From Chamaea fasciata (lineage: Eukaryota > Chordata > Aves > Passeriformes > Sylviidae), in assembly GCA_029207755.1 (NCBI GenBank), contig JARCOQ010000005.1, forward strand, positions 61,267,414-61,331,413: a DNA stretch of 64,000 nt, in the 5' to 3' direction. Position numbers and translations under genes: made by a program. Shown here one piece after another: positions 1 to 11,214 of this stretch. Position 1 is the first letter of the stretch. Each line of letters starts with the position of its first letter. The notes beneath the pieces were generated by a model. It searched no databases and had not been told where the DNA came from. It saw only the letters and a list, made by a program, of their open reading frames with translations.

Positions 1-1795
1 TCTCCTCCACACACCTACTCAGTAGGGTATGATGGTGAACCAGTGGTAGAGTTTAGGTAGACAGACAAGTTGCTTTTCCCAGAGTTTCCTTATTAATCAG
101 ACAAGACTGAAAAAATTACCGTTTGCTCTATTTGCTGTACAGGTCAGAGCATTTCCTAACAGGTGAGACTAAATCAGTCAATATCTATTCTGTAAAGTGA
201 CAGGGCTTGCATGCTGTGCTGCCAAAGGATCAGTTTACCAAATGAATTGTTCTGGCAGTTCAGGAGAGAATTACCAATGCTTTCAATGATTAGTTTCTCC
301 TTCCTGTTTAGTGTCCAGTTACACTTAGTGCATAAAGTTTCCTCAGTAGCAATTTCACTACCTACATATATTCAGTTCTGCCTTTAATATTTGGCGTGTG
401 TTTCGCTGCAGGAGCTTGGTTCTGGTTTAAGTGGAAGACACCAAATGTTAGCTGGGATGAAAGCCCACTGAAGAGAGGGAGCAGACATAGGTCTTGAATT
501 TGGCCTACAGTCTGTGATACTAAGGAAGAGGGCCACAAAAAAAATTGCTGATAGATGTGCTTGCTAAATGGTATTTTCACCTCAAAGCATACTTGAATCT
601 TAGAAGAATGCAACTATTTCAGCTTTCTTGGATGATGTGCCAATGGTACGGCCTGGAGCTAATACAGATCATATCTTTCTTTTAGTTATTCCAGCACAAT
701 TTTATTGACTCAATGTGTTCAGTGTCTCTCCTATCATGTTCATTAAGAAGAAATATCACAGGTTCTAGATGATAGCTTTTTGAACCAAATCCTTAGCAAT
801 GGAAAACTAGGATGAACTGCCTGAATAACCACGTAAACCTATAAACTGCAGATCTTGCTGTGTACCTGCAATGTCTTGCAATCTGTTTGTAGTTATGCCA
901 TTGTAGCTTGAAAACAGTAACCATGAGAAGAAAATTGGCATTATTGTTCACTCAACCACATGGCACAAAACTCACTCTATCATGTTTTAGGTGATCAAAA
1001 ATGGAGAAGGCTGGGCAGACATTTACTGTCTACAGCAATAAGAGAGAAAAATAGAATTGCATTGCTTAATAGAATTGCATTGCTTAATACTAAACATAAT
1101 ATGTACACTACATAAAAACACACATGCGAAGTGATAAATTAATTGCAGATGGAGTACAGTAACTTCAGCCTCCTGAGAGTTAGACAGTAATATACAACAA
1201 CAACACCACAGTCTCCAGGCCATGAATCCACCACCCACATCCAACACAACTCAAGGCTTCTTAAATAATTATGCCAAATTGTAATGCAAACAGTGTACAG
1301 AAGGAGGAACAAAGAAAATAATTGACGTGTCTACCTTAAGGCTCTTCCAAAGATTAGAGAGAAAAGCCCCAGGACTGGCATGCTATTTTCTTTGTTCTTT
1401 ATCTTTTTCCTGGTTGTTTGCATTAATTTTGGCACTGGATGATTTAGAGTACCCTTAGTTTTGTTGGATGCAGGTGGTGGCGTGTGCATGGCTTCTTAGT
1501 AAATAATATTACCAATGTGGGTTGCTTGAAGTGGGTCTGCTATCAAGAGTTCTGTCTTAATTTGAAAATACATCTATGTGGTTAAACAATGTCTTAGAGC
1601 TAGATTCATTTGTCTTCTTTGATTTTCGTGGTGTTCTAATTGAAGCTCCAAATACATAATTATATGAACCAGAACAGTGAGCAGCTTACTTTCCCTCATT
1701 ACAACTTAATGCATGGTGGAGATGCAGGGAGGAAATAATTTCACACACAGGAGCATTGCAGGAGACTGTGGGTTTACCAATAGCAGTTGAGTACT
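1..1795. other. Intergenic, no gene recognised
   Basis: Unique AT-rich sequence. Short open frames lack recognisable domains. Apart from the 18-bp duplication at 1050 nothing stands out. Confidence 0.7.
1050..1089. repeat. 18-bp tandem duplication
   Basis: The unit aatagaattgcattgctt occurs twice without a mismatch (1050-1067 and 1068-1085) and a partial third copy (aata) follows. It looks like a recent replication slippage product. Confidence 0.95.
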
Positions 1796-2314
1796 TGTAG
1801 TGGTTTGAAAGCAAAACAACTGAGAGGATCCAAGTCAGAGATACAATTTAATAGGAAGAAAGGAAAGAAGGTAAAATAAAATAGATGCAATAATACAAAA
1901 GACCACTGACAGAGTCAGAATACAACCTGAGCAGAGTGATGGAAGCAGTCCAGATGAGGTGGTCTTCCTGAAGCAGTGATCCTGTAGAAAGGTCTGGTAG
2001 CTCAGGTCCTCTGGGAATCCAGTGGGTAAGCGCCCCTCTGGTGTTCAGAGTCTCAGCTTATATCCAGGCTGGAATGCTTGGTTCCTCCCTCTGGGCGGAG
2101 CATCTCACAATGGGATGGTGAGTCATGTGATAAGGCCTGATGGGCCCATTAACAGGAGGTAGTCCAGGAGGGGGTTATCTGTGAGCTGTGTAGCAAAGGT
2201 GCTGATGGGCCCGTTAACAGAAGATAAGCCAGAGTGGAGGAGGCAGGGAGCACTGCCTCACCTGGTTTCAACAGTTCATGAAGATGGTGGTAGAATATGC
2301 TTCAACCCAGGACA
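1796..2314 (-). mobile_element. Solo LTR of an endogenous retrovirus, minus orientation
   Basis: Read on the minus strand the element starts TGTCCTGGGTTGAAGC and ends CAAACCACTACA, the TG...CA ends of a long terminal repeat, with a length of 519 bases. Inside, also on the minus strand, a TATAAGCTGAGACTCTGAA segment (around 2050-2070) looks like a TATA box and start region, and an ATTAAA (around 1850) looks like its polyadenylation signal. The flanks are gtact on the left and gtacc on the right, a 5-base target duplication with one mismatch. No internal retroviral genes are adjacent, so it is a solo LTR left by recombination. The style resembles LTRs common in songbird genomes; the exact family cannot be named without a repeat library. 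Confidence 0.8.
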
Positions 2315-4396
2315 GTACCACAGGACTCAAAATGCTCAGATGTGCAGTTTGGGAATACCTGCACCTGTTCTGGTCACAGAGGAGCAGGGATATCACCAGC
2401 AGAGTCACAACAGCTGTTGCCTGTGGAAAAACGGTTGGTCTATGGGTAGGTCTATAAGAAATTTAAAGAGAAATGTATATAGTGGTCAGGCCGTTGCCTG
2501 AAGAGTAGTGAGCAGAGGAAAAAAAATAGCAGCAATTACCGGAAATGGGAAGGGCTTCAGAGGAAAGTTTGAAGGTACTGGCTGAGTAATGGTATGAGTA
2601 GAGGTGTGCATAAATATTTGCAAGGGCTTAACACTCAGTGTAGAGTGGAATTACTTATCTAGGAACAACAGGATGAGCATGATAAAGTAGCCCTGTAAAT
2701 GTGATGCAGAGCCGTGCTGCAAGGTGGAATGTACAGCCATGTTGTACAGCAAAAGCAGGCACCAGAAAAAAGAGCTGCTCCTGGAACATGGTGCTTGGTT
2801 TGATTAGGATGAATTTTACCACATCCTAGTGAGGAAGAGGATTTGTAAGAGGGAGCAACAATTGCAGCTTCAAAATTCCCCAATATACCTATCACCTGTC
2901 ATCAGAAAGACCACCCAGGAAAACCACAGCACAGGAAACCTCAGAGACTCACTGCATTCTCTCTTGCAGGGTTTTTTCTACATCTCGGGTCATGTCCTGC
3001 ATACTCACCTGAAATGCACTCATTTTTCTCTTGAACAACAGCAGAGAATTAAGAGCATGCTGGTGTACAGAGGCAGGGGAAAGGGTAATATGAAGAAGCA
3101 TAGGAAATACTTTGAGTCCTACTTCCTACAGAGTATTTAGAGTTTTAAGGTCTTTCCAGATGGATATGGCAGAGGAGACAAAGAAGATAGCAGGAAAAAG
3201 GAAAAGATGCCCATATATCTCATATTGCATGAAACAACAGGGATTTTTTTGTCTCAATGGGTGAAGGATTAAGATGATCTTTCCTTATTCTGCATATATC
3301 TTTCAAAAAGAAAGATATATGCAGAATATATCTTATATATTCTGCATATATCACGGTTATACCCATGTATGTTAAACCGTGGTGTCGTACTATTAATTTA
3401 CTTTCTCCAGGGAGAATGATTAAATAAAACCCCAAAGAAAAACAATAACAACAGCAAACCAAACAAAAACAAAAACAGTTCTGTAAAACAGGGATTATAG
3501 AAACCGAATCCAGAATGCTTATATTCCCTCACCATATTAATTCAAAACCTTGTAAATCTAAGAGTGTTGATGGAGATACTTCTCACTCACACCCTAAATA
3601 AATCTGGAACCAGAAATGTCAGGAGAAAAACAAGTACTTATCTCTATCATCAGCTGATAAAGAGTGGGAAAAAAAAGACATATGGGACAATGGGGCACAG
3701 TGCCTTCAGGGGACTGCTTTGTACTTTCCATAGGCATCAGCAGCAGTGTCTTAAGGCATTGTGCAAACGCGGCCATTGTGATGACACACACAGTCCTCTA
3801 CGTGATCCAAAGGCGTGAGATTGACATGAGCGTTTTTGTTCACTCAATATGGTGATGAAAGCTCCCGCCTACAATAATGATCCACTGATTTCTTAAGGAA
3901 TTTTTTTAAGGATGAGAAAAATGCAAAAGATATTTATAAATTATACAAAAACCTCATTAAAAGGCTTCTGGGATTTTTTCTCTTACATTTTTTTCTTTGA
4001 AAGGTAGGGTTCCTTTTTAGAGGTAATTCTTCACAGGAAACTACTGACTACCCCATCCTCTTTTCTCATTCAGGTCCTTGGAATGAGTCATCTTCAGCTC
4101 AGCTTTCCTTCCTTCTGTGTTCCTGAGCCATTCAGAAATGCTGCTGTTTCTGCCTACTCCATATTGTCTTATCCAAGATGACCCTTTGTACTTAAGAGCC
4201 TTCCAGCCATTAAAAATAGGCTTCCTTTTTTCTTCTCTTTCCCTCTCTTCATTCTAAGACTACCAGTTGGTTTCTTTCTTCATTTTGACTGCAACATTTG
4301 AAAGGACAGGATTTACCTTGTTGACTACCTGTCCTGAGCTGAGAGCCTGGCCCTGCTGAGCTCCATATAATGGGGTCCCTCAAGTATTTTTCTTGT
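2315..4396. other. Intergenic, no gene recognised
   Basis: Unique sequence between the solo LTR and the CR1 tail. Open frames of up to about 106 codons show no known motif, and the longest starts inside the LTR. The hairpin at 3286-3352 is the only structured element seen. Confidence 0.65.
3286..3352. repeat. Perfect 19-bp hairpin with a third, competing arm
   Basis: Positions 3286-3304 and 3310-3328 are perfect inverted repeats of 19 bases around a five-A loop. The first 15 bases of the left arm recur as a direct copy at 3338-3352, so the middle arm can pair with either neighbour. The arms are AT-rich with a TGCATATATC core. No flanking target duplication or known MITE end was recognised. 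Confidence 0.9.
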
Positions 4397-4532
4397 AATC
4401 ATATAATCATTACAGAATCATAGAATGGTTTGGGTTGGAAGGGACCTTAAAGATATCTAGCTCCAACATCCTGCCATGGGCAGGGACACCAGATCAAGTT
4501 GCTCAGAGATCCAGCCCGGCCTTGAACACTTC
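4397..4532 (-). mobile_element. CR1 LINE 3' fragment, minus orientation
   Basis: The plus strand shows the hallmark of the reverse complement of a bird CR1 tail: acagaatcatagaatggttt, then ggttggaagggaccttaaag, then catgggcagggacacc and ccggccttgaacacttc. The octamer-like ATTCTATGATTCT end lies at the left, so the element is inserted on the minus strand and is 5' truncated at the right near 4532. Several substitutions and a gap relative to the usual consensus indicate moderate age. It has no coding potential. Confidence 0.88.
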
Positions 4533-5042
4533 AGCTTCTGCTCATCACACCAGCCACGAACCCCCGTGGAGTCAGCATGGCAACCCACTCATGTCCAGGA
4601 AAACCCAGCCCAACTCTCAGACAATATTACACCATTTCCACTGGCTGTCTTTTACTGGGTGGGGAGAAGGAAGAAGGGTGACAGAATGAAGGTCCTGGTA
4701 TGCCTCTCACTGCTGTAAGTATCATTCAGTGTAGCACTGAGCAGTTTTGACTTTATTTCAGTCTTTTTTTCATAAGGCACAAAAGTATGAGATCACAGCT
4801 ATTTTGTATGAAAGTCTGGCCTGAGAGGTGAACTTTGGTGCTAGCAATATCAGCATTCAGCTTCCTCCTACTTTTATCTCATTCACCAGTGAATTAAACT
4901 AGTAGGGAAGTCTAGAAGAAAAATAAATTCAGGCTCAATTCTTCTGCTGGTACAAACCGATATTATTCATAGCAGTTAACATTAGTAAAGGTCAACCTTT
5001 TTTGGTAAAACTTTACTGTTTGATCTCATTTTCCTTCTTGGC

Positions 5043-5109
5043 TTTTTTTTTTGGGGGGGGGGGGGGAGGGAGATATATTGTTGGTTTTTTGTTTTGTTTT
5101 GTTTTGTTT
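5043..5109. repeat. Low-complexity T10-G14 run followed by (GTTTT)n
   Basis: Ten T's (5043-5052) are followed by fourteen G's (5053-5066), an interrupting AGGGAG, and then GTTTT repeats from about 5090 to 5109. It is simple sequence with no gene. Confidence 0.95.
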
Positions 5110-6209
5110 CTCCTGAAGGCCTCCCTTCAAAATGCAGTTGCTGAGATCATATTCTTTGCCTATCAATCGCCCACTGTCAGTTCCTCCTGTCCTCTTTGAT
5201 TCACTCTTAATACTCCCTTGGCTTCAGGACATGAAGGTCAGGCTTTTTGTATCCAGTTTGAATGCTCTCCACAGGCTAATCTTTCTGCCTACCTGCCCTT
5301 ATAAAGCTTGCACTGTCAGAGGGTGGCTGAGTTCCCACCCTTCATGAATAGAAGCAAGCAGAAGACCCCATTGCTCTCTACTCCTTGGGGACCTCCAAAT
5401 GAACAATGAACCAAGTCAAATTAACCAACCAATCCCAACAGGTCACCAAACAAACTGCAGGATTCCCATAAGGATTTGTTCTGGTCTGTGAACCTGAAAC
5501 TATTTCTAAGCATGAAATACACTGAAAAACCAAACCTATGGTAAAATTGGCCTAAGAGAGTTCAATACAGTGCAGAGCACTCTTGGTGATGTATGGCAGA
5601 AATGTCAGTGAGCTACCCATTTTCAGCAGATTTTCCCTTTTTCTTCCTGAAAATCAAAGTAAAATTCAGAAGATACTAGCTCATGCAAACCAGAACCAGG
5701 AGACAAGCTTCACTGTGCCCACAGACACCGCACCAAAAGGAGCTGCAGATGCCCCAGCACAAACTCCCCATGCTCCCCTGTGCCCTAGGAAGGACACCAG
5801 GCTGTGTCCAGAGGGCAGAGCTGGGCAATGCCCCTTCAGAGCCAAAGAGCAGAGGGCCAGAATATCCATAGGATGCTATGGAAGTTCACCTTTGTAAAGG
5901 CCTGCTCTCTGGCCTCAAACCTGAGGCAATGGTGCTGCCAGCTGTGTGTGCCTGGCTCCTGGCTGGGCCACAGGCCTGACTTCTCATTACATGGAAATCA
6001 GGAGATAAGGGAATAGGGGAAAGAGGGGAGGAGAGAAGAACATTTCCACAGCAGTTCTTAGCCCTACACAGGTTCTAGACTAACATACATACCACTAGAC
6101 TTTCTTTCCTTCTAGATGAAGGACATAGATTTAGAGCAATGAATGATTTGTTAAAACCTCTTCTGAATGAGTCAGCTCAAATCTGTTCTCTTTTCCGTTC
6201 TGTCTGCTT

Positions 6210-6720
6210 CTTGCAAAGGCTCTGGCCTTGTTAATTGCTGGAGTTTTCCCCCTGCCCTCACTCAATTATAGATCATTTAACAGGCATGAAGAAAAATGTC
6301 ATTTGGTTGCCCTTTAGACACTAGCCGGAAAGTGACAATAAATTTAAAGGAGAGTTTTGGGATAAAGCAAAAATTATTTCTGAAGAATGACAGTATGTGC
6401 TAAGCATAAATCTTGAAGCTTAGCAGCTGAATTCTGAACCCATGCAATATTACACTGCCCTGTGTCATTAGCAAGCTGCCAAAATGACAGCAAACTGGAT
6501 TATCTCCTTCATAATGTAGTCTGTTCAGCACAAAATAAATGACTGCTGACTTTTAACAATCTGCAGCACCATTAGAGTGAAACTGTGTTGTGACCAGAGG
6601 CAATCCTACATGGAATTACCTTGGAAAATGAAGCTGCAATTAATCTTTTCAAGCTACACGTTATCCTAGGTTCTTCTTATCAAAACCATCTAATTAAGTA
6701 CTGCATTATTTCCAGTTTCA
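6210..6720. promoter_or_regulatory. Candidate conserved noncoding element
   Basis: This unique AT-rich stretch contains many motif-like words (gtgtcattagc, aaatgacagcaaactggatta, gctgcaattaatctttt, aaccatctaattaag) and no repeat or open frame. The call is based on sequence texture only. Confidence 0.18.
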
Positions 6721-9700
6721 TACAACCCTAACTCCCTTGATGATATTGGAGTAATAACACTATTGACTTGGAGCAGTACCAGAGGAAAGCAAGGCATATT
6801 CTGCACAAATTGCCCAGCACAATCACATCATTTTGCCTTCTCCCACTCAGAGGGTGTCTCCAACACACTTTCTAATCACCACCTTCCAGGAGAAATTCAA
6901 AGTTTAATACTGATGCTCTCAGACCAGAAGCTGTCAACCAAACCAGCAGAAATACTTCTGCCAGAGGGGAATGATGACAGATCTTTAAACAGCTACTGTC
7001 TTTTGGTTTACAAAGTTTACAAGTTTTATATTGAGTCATAAAGAAACTCTGTAGAGATCTGGTCTTCCAACTGATCATGAAACTGAGCATGAAAATCCAG
7101 ATGAAGTTTTTCCAGGGCTTAGCAGAACAGGACTCCTTTTCACTCTTTCAAGATGAAAGATTTAAGGAATTGTATTGTCAAGTCTAAGTACAATATCCTG
7201 CACATGCCTCTACTGGATTTCATCCTACTTTCTCCAGTCAGTTTTCCTAAGGTGATGAGATAATTTTAAATTCCATTCTTCACCCTGATGCACTACAGAT
7301 TTCTCAGATTTGTATCTTCCTCAGATCAACCAAACACCATCACTACCAACCTTCAGCATCACTGCTGAAGACACTGAGCTATGCTGGGGTCAGAGCAGTC
7401 TCAGCTGTTCTCCCTTCAGGGTATCCTTTCAGCTGGGCAGTGACTGTGCCAAATTGCCCCTTCAAAACTGCTTTTCTCTTGCTAGTGAGAGATGGCACCA
7501 GAATAGTACAGGTCATCAGCAGCCCTGAAGGGGAATAGGTCCCAAGTATTGGTGTTGGCTGAACCTTGGAGAGCATCTCAGTGGGAACCTGCAAGGATCA
7601 CCTGGGTCTGTGAAAGAGTGGGACAGAAGGATGGGCAGCACTGTAGCTCAGTCACTCTGTCTTGTGTCGTGTCCATCTATGGAAAGTCTCCTGTGTTGAG
7701 ACCCGGTGTTTTCTCCATGGGAACAGGCACAGAAAGCAAGGTCTCCAAAAGCAACCACCGTGGCTGTTTTACCTTTCTGAGACAATGAAGGCAGTGTTTT
7801 TGCACAGGAGCTGGGTGTGTCATTCCAGGCAAGCACAGGCAGGTGGGCCAGCCACGTTGCATGTTCACCTGCCTTTTTGGCCCTTCCCTGCAGGCTGAGT
7901 GCACATGCATGTGGGCAGCCTGTCACAGTGTCAGCCAGGCCACAGCTGCCTCCAGATTTGGAAGGAGCAGGCTTCTGCTGACCAAGCATGTGCTTCCAAC
8001 AAGCTGGCCTCTTCAGCAAGCCAGGCCTTTTGCTAACTTTCTGTGTGCATGTACCCGTTTCCATATGAGCACTCAGCTTGCTTGACTGCAACAAAACCAC
8101 CAGCACCTTGGAGAAGTCACAAGGGAAAGGCTGCCCACCTCACTGCCAGCTGCCTCATCAATCTCGACTGTGTGTGACCCCCAAATAAGAATTCATCATG
8201 CAGCAGAGCTGACAGGATCTGAGAGGGGATACAGATGCCCAGAGTCATCCAGAGGCATTCTTCCTAACCCTATCCCAGTTTTAGAAGAAACACCTGAATA
8301 CGGAAGAAAAGACTCCAGATCCCAACTCTTTATCTCTTTGACTAGAATCTGAAATAAAACCCCCAAAGAGACTCTTAGATGATCTAGATTAACATCTCTG
8401 AAATGCTTATTTAAATTATAAATCCTGGAGGATTAGAGATGTGTGTGAACAGAGCTTGGGGCAATAGGGCTTTGTCTGTGGTGGGGACACTAATAAAACA
8501 AAGAAGTCCAGATTTCAAAAGCAGTTAGGTGTTTTATTAGGAGTTAATAGTAGATCCCTGTGAGTAGGTGGATTTGTGGCATCTTTCTGGGTGGCAATAA
8601 AAATAGGGTTTTTTTTACAAAAGGACTGTCCTCTGTCCCTACTAAAGGTATTTCTGCTTTGCTAAAACTCCACAATGATACACCAGAAAATGTCACAATA
8701 CAGTGCACTGAATTCAGAGGTGAGCACTGAGTGTTCATCCTCATGATACATAATCAATGTGTAGCTACATTTCCTCATGCTTGGGTTAGGTCCTGCATTT
8801 TGCTGTACTCAGTGGGTAATTGCACATAAAATGGGGTGACTTTGCTAAAAAGCATGCTGTGACTCCCCTGGTTTTCCCTGGATACAGTACTGGTCATATG
8901 CATGTGCCCAAGGTTTCAGCAGAGGAATGGTTCTGTTGCAGACTGAGCTGCTGAGGCAGCACCTGAATTAATGGAAATTCTTTTCACCCATGTCATTTAT
9001 TTAGTAAAGTTTCATTCACATTCATGACTAAAAAGATATTTTTACTTTTGCACATTTGTCCTTGATCTACTGAATAGTTTTCTTCCAATTACCAGTCACC
9101 AAAAGGACATGTGTTCTTTGTGCGTGTGTGCAGGACAGTTTTGCCTAAGTAATTGCTATGCTGCCTTGATATCATTAATAATAATAATCATAAAAAAATT
9201 TAAAAGGATTCATTGCTGCAGCTCAGAATTCTGAAGGGCTTAACAACAGATGTGAAACCCAGCAAGATTGCAGCCTAGGCTCATGAAAATATTCTTTATG
9301 CATATTTCATATACAAGCAATTTTCCATTTCTTTTTCCCTGCTCACCTCCCAGTAGTCACCAAAGAAATGCATGTTTTTCACTGAGGTAGAACCTACATT
9401 TTTTTTAATGTCAGGTGCTGGTTTGATGACAGAGAGTTGGAATAATTCCTAGAGACTGCAATACCCCTGAAAAGCTGACAGTTTGAACAGCTGGAGTCTA
9501 AGCTATGGATTTGAGGTGCTCTAACTAAAATGCCAAGCGCCTCATGTCTACTGTGAAATAAATAGCAAGGAGAGATCTGGATCACATGCACACACAGACA
9601 CAAAAAAGTTGGTGATAGTAGCAGAGCATTCCTTGGTCTGCACAGGGCTTCACCACTTTAACATGACCACAACTGAAGGATCTGTGCAGGAGTAAGTGCC

Positions 9701-9864
9701 CCCTAGAATCTCCCTCTTCGGGGATTAAATGGATATTAGTTCTCTCTTGGTACCAGGAGACTGGAGAATTGCATAATGAGACATACTGAAGAGTTTCTGA
9801 AGAGGAAGTGAGTCAAAGTTTGTTATTTTCACTGCAGCCAGGATTGTGTTTTCTGCCACTTGTT

Positions 9865-9903
9865 GGGGGGGGGGGGGGGGGGTGGGGGGTGGGGGGTGGG
9901 TGG
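9865..9903 (+). repeat. G18 tract with TGGGGGG repeats
   Basis: Eighteen consecutive G's (9865-9882) are followed by two TGGGGGG units, a TGGG and a TGG. The plus strand can form G-quadruplexes. This tract also keeps several reading frames artificially open around 9810-10450. Confidence 0.95.
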
Positions 9904-11152
9904 AGATTTACCCAGCAGAGTTGTGCTACAGAAGTAACAGCCAGGATCAAGAGCAAACATCTCAATTGCAACATCCTGGCAAGAAGCTTGTTCCAACAAG
10001 TAACTATTTTGAGAAGAGGGAGAAAAACCAACAAAAGTTGGCAAAAAGAGCTGCAAAAGGCTGCATTGCATGTGGATGCTCCCTCCTGCTCCCCAGACCT
10101 TGCAGACCTGGCTGTGCTGTCCAGGCTCCTTCCTCTGCTCTGCCAAAACAACTTCTCAGTCTGTCGCTGAGGCACTGCTGAACACCCACAGCCTTTCTTA
10201 ACTCTCTCTCTCCGTCCTCCCCGATCCATGGTTCCCGCCCAGCTGCCGGCACTCCTGTGCACTGTTCCCGCACAGTGTAGCCGCAGGCAGATCCAGTTTT
10301 CCCTGCACCGTTTGTTCCTTAATGCCTCAGCGTCCAGGTGCACCGAGAGGTATTGCACCGTGTACCTCAGGCAACACTGCCTGTCACTACCCACAAGATC
10401 TGAAATATTCATGTAGGGCTTAACTTGCCACTGCCAGGCGTCCCCTTGGGTCATTTACATCTGGGCAAAAAGGAAACGCAGTGGCTGTGGTACAGGACCA
10501 AAAGAGAGTAGCTGTAAATTGACAAGGGCCATTTGTCACTGCTGTTAACCCCCTGAGTCATACTGCCTCCAGATATTTCCTGTGTCACCCGCTATTTTTA
10601 TTTCTTCACAAACAAAGACTAGACTTCAGTTTGCTCCTGCTCACATCAGGCTTGATTCAAGGAGAATGACGCCAGGAAACTTGCCTCAGCACAGGTTGGA
10701 AACTGTACCCCAGACTGTTCTGCACAGTTTTGAAATTATTACAAAATATATGTTGGTGCTGGAGTACTAATCAGCATAAGGAACTAATGTGATATTAACA
10801 GTCTCTTGTAGAAAGACTGTGAAAACAGACTATTACCTCGAATATTTCAGAAAGATTGGATTCTAGGTTCACGGTTGGCTTTTATTCTTCTTTTTTTTCT
10901 TTTCTTTTCGTTTACTCACTTAATGCTGTCTAACATCAAAGGAAATACTTTCAAGCATTATCCCAAACAAATCTCTGTTGCTGAGGCACAGCAGAGTCAG
11001 GCAGTGCAAAGTGCAGTAGCCTTGAAAGTGTTTGAGCCATGTGGACCTTTGACATTAGCCTGAGGTTTGCTAAATCACCTACTTAGATGCATGGCGAAAT
11101 ACTTTACACTGAAACAACCCTCAGTTGCTTTCCACCCGCAACTGATGGCAAA

Positions 11153-11214
11153 ATAATTAGCGTAAAAATAATTAGTGTGATAATAATTAGTGATAATTTG
11201 TACAAAATAATTAG
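11153..11214. promoter_or_regulatory. Cluster of four ATAATTAG homeodomain-type motifs
   Basis: The 8-mer ATAATTAG occurs at 11153-11160, 11168-11175, 11183-11190 and 11207-11214, three of them followed by GTG or TG, plus a near copy ATAATTTG around 11193-11200. TAATTA is the classic core bound by many homeodomain proteins. The degenerate spacing (15, 15 and 24 bases) also fits a decayed tandem repeat of a 15-mer. Both readings are possible; regulatory function is inference. Confidence 0.4.

Noticed and set aside
2181..2501. 106-codon open frame on the plus strand
   Set aside because: It begins inside the solo LTR and crosses its border into unrelated flanking DNA, antisense to the element; there is no domain.
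7648..8106. 152-codon open frame on the minus strand
   Set aside because: The composition is cysteine- and histidine-rich without pattern, other frames on both strands are also open, and no motif is recognised.
9813..10454. 213-codon open frame on the minus strand and overlapping frames on both strands
   Set aside because: The frame runs through the G18 tract, giving a proline-rich low-complexity end. The rest shows no domain, and several overlapping frames are open equally, as expected from composition.
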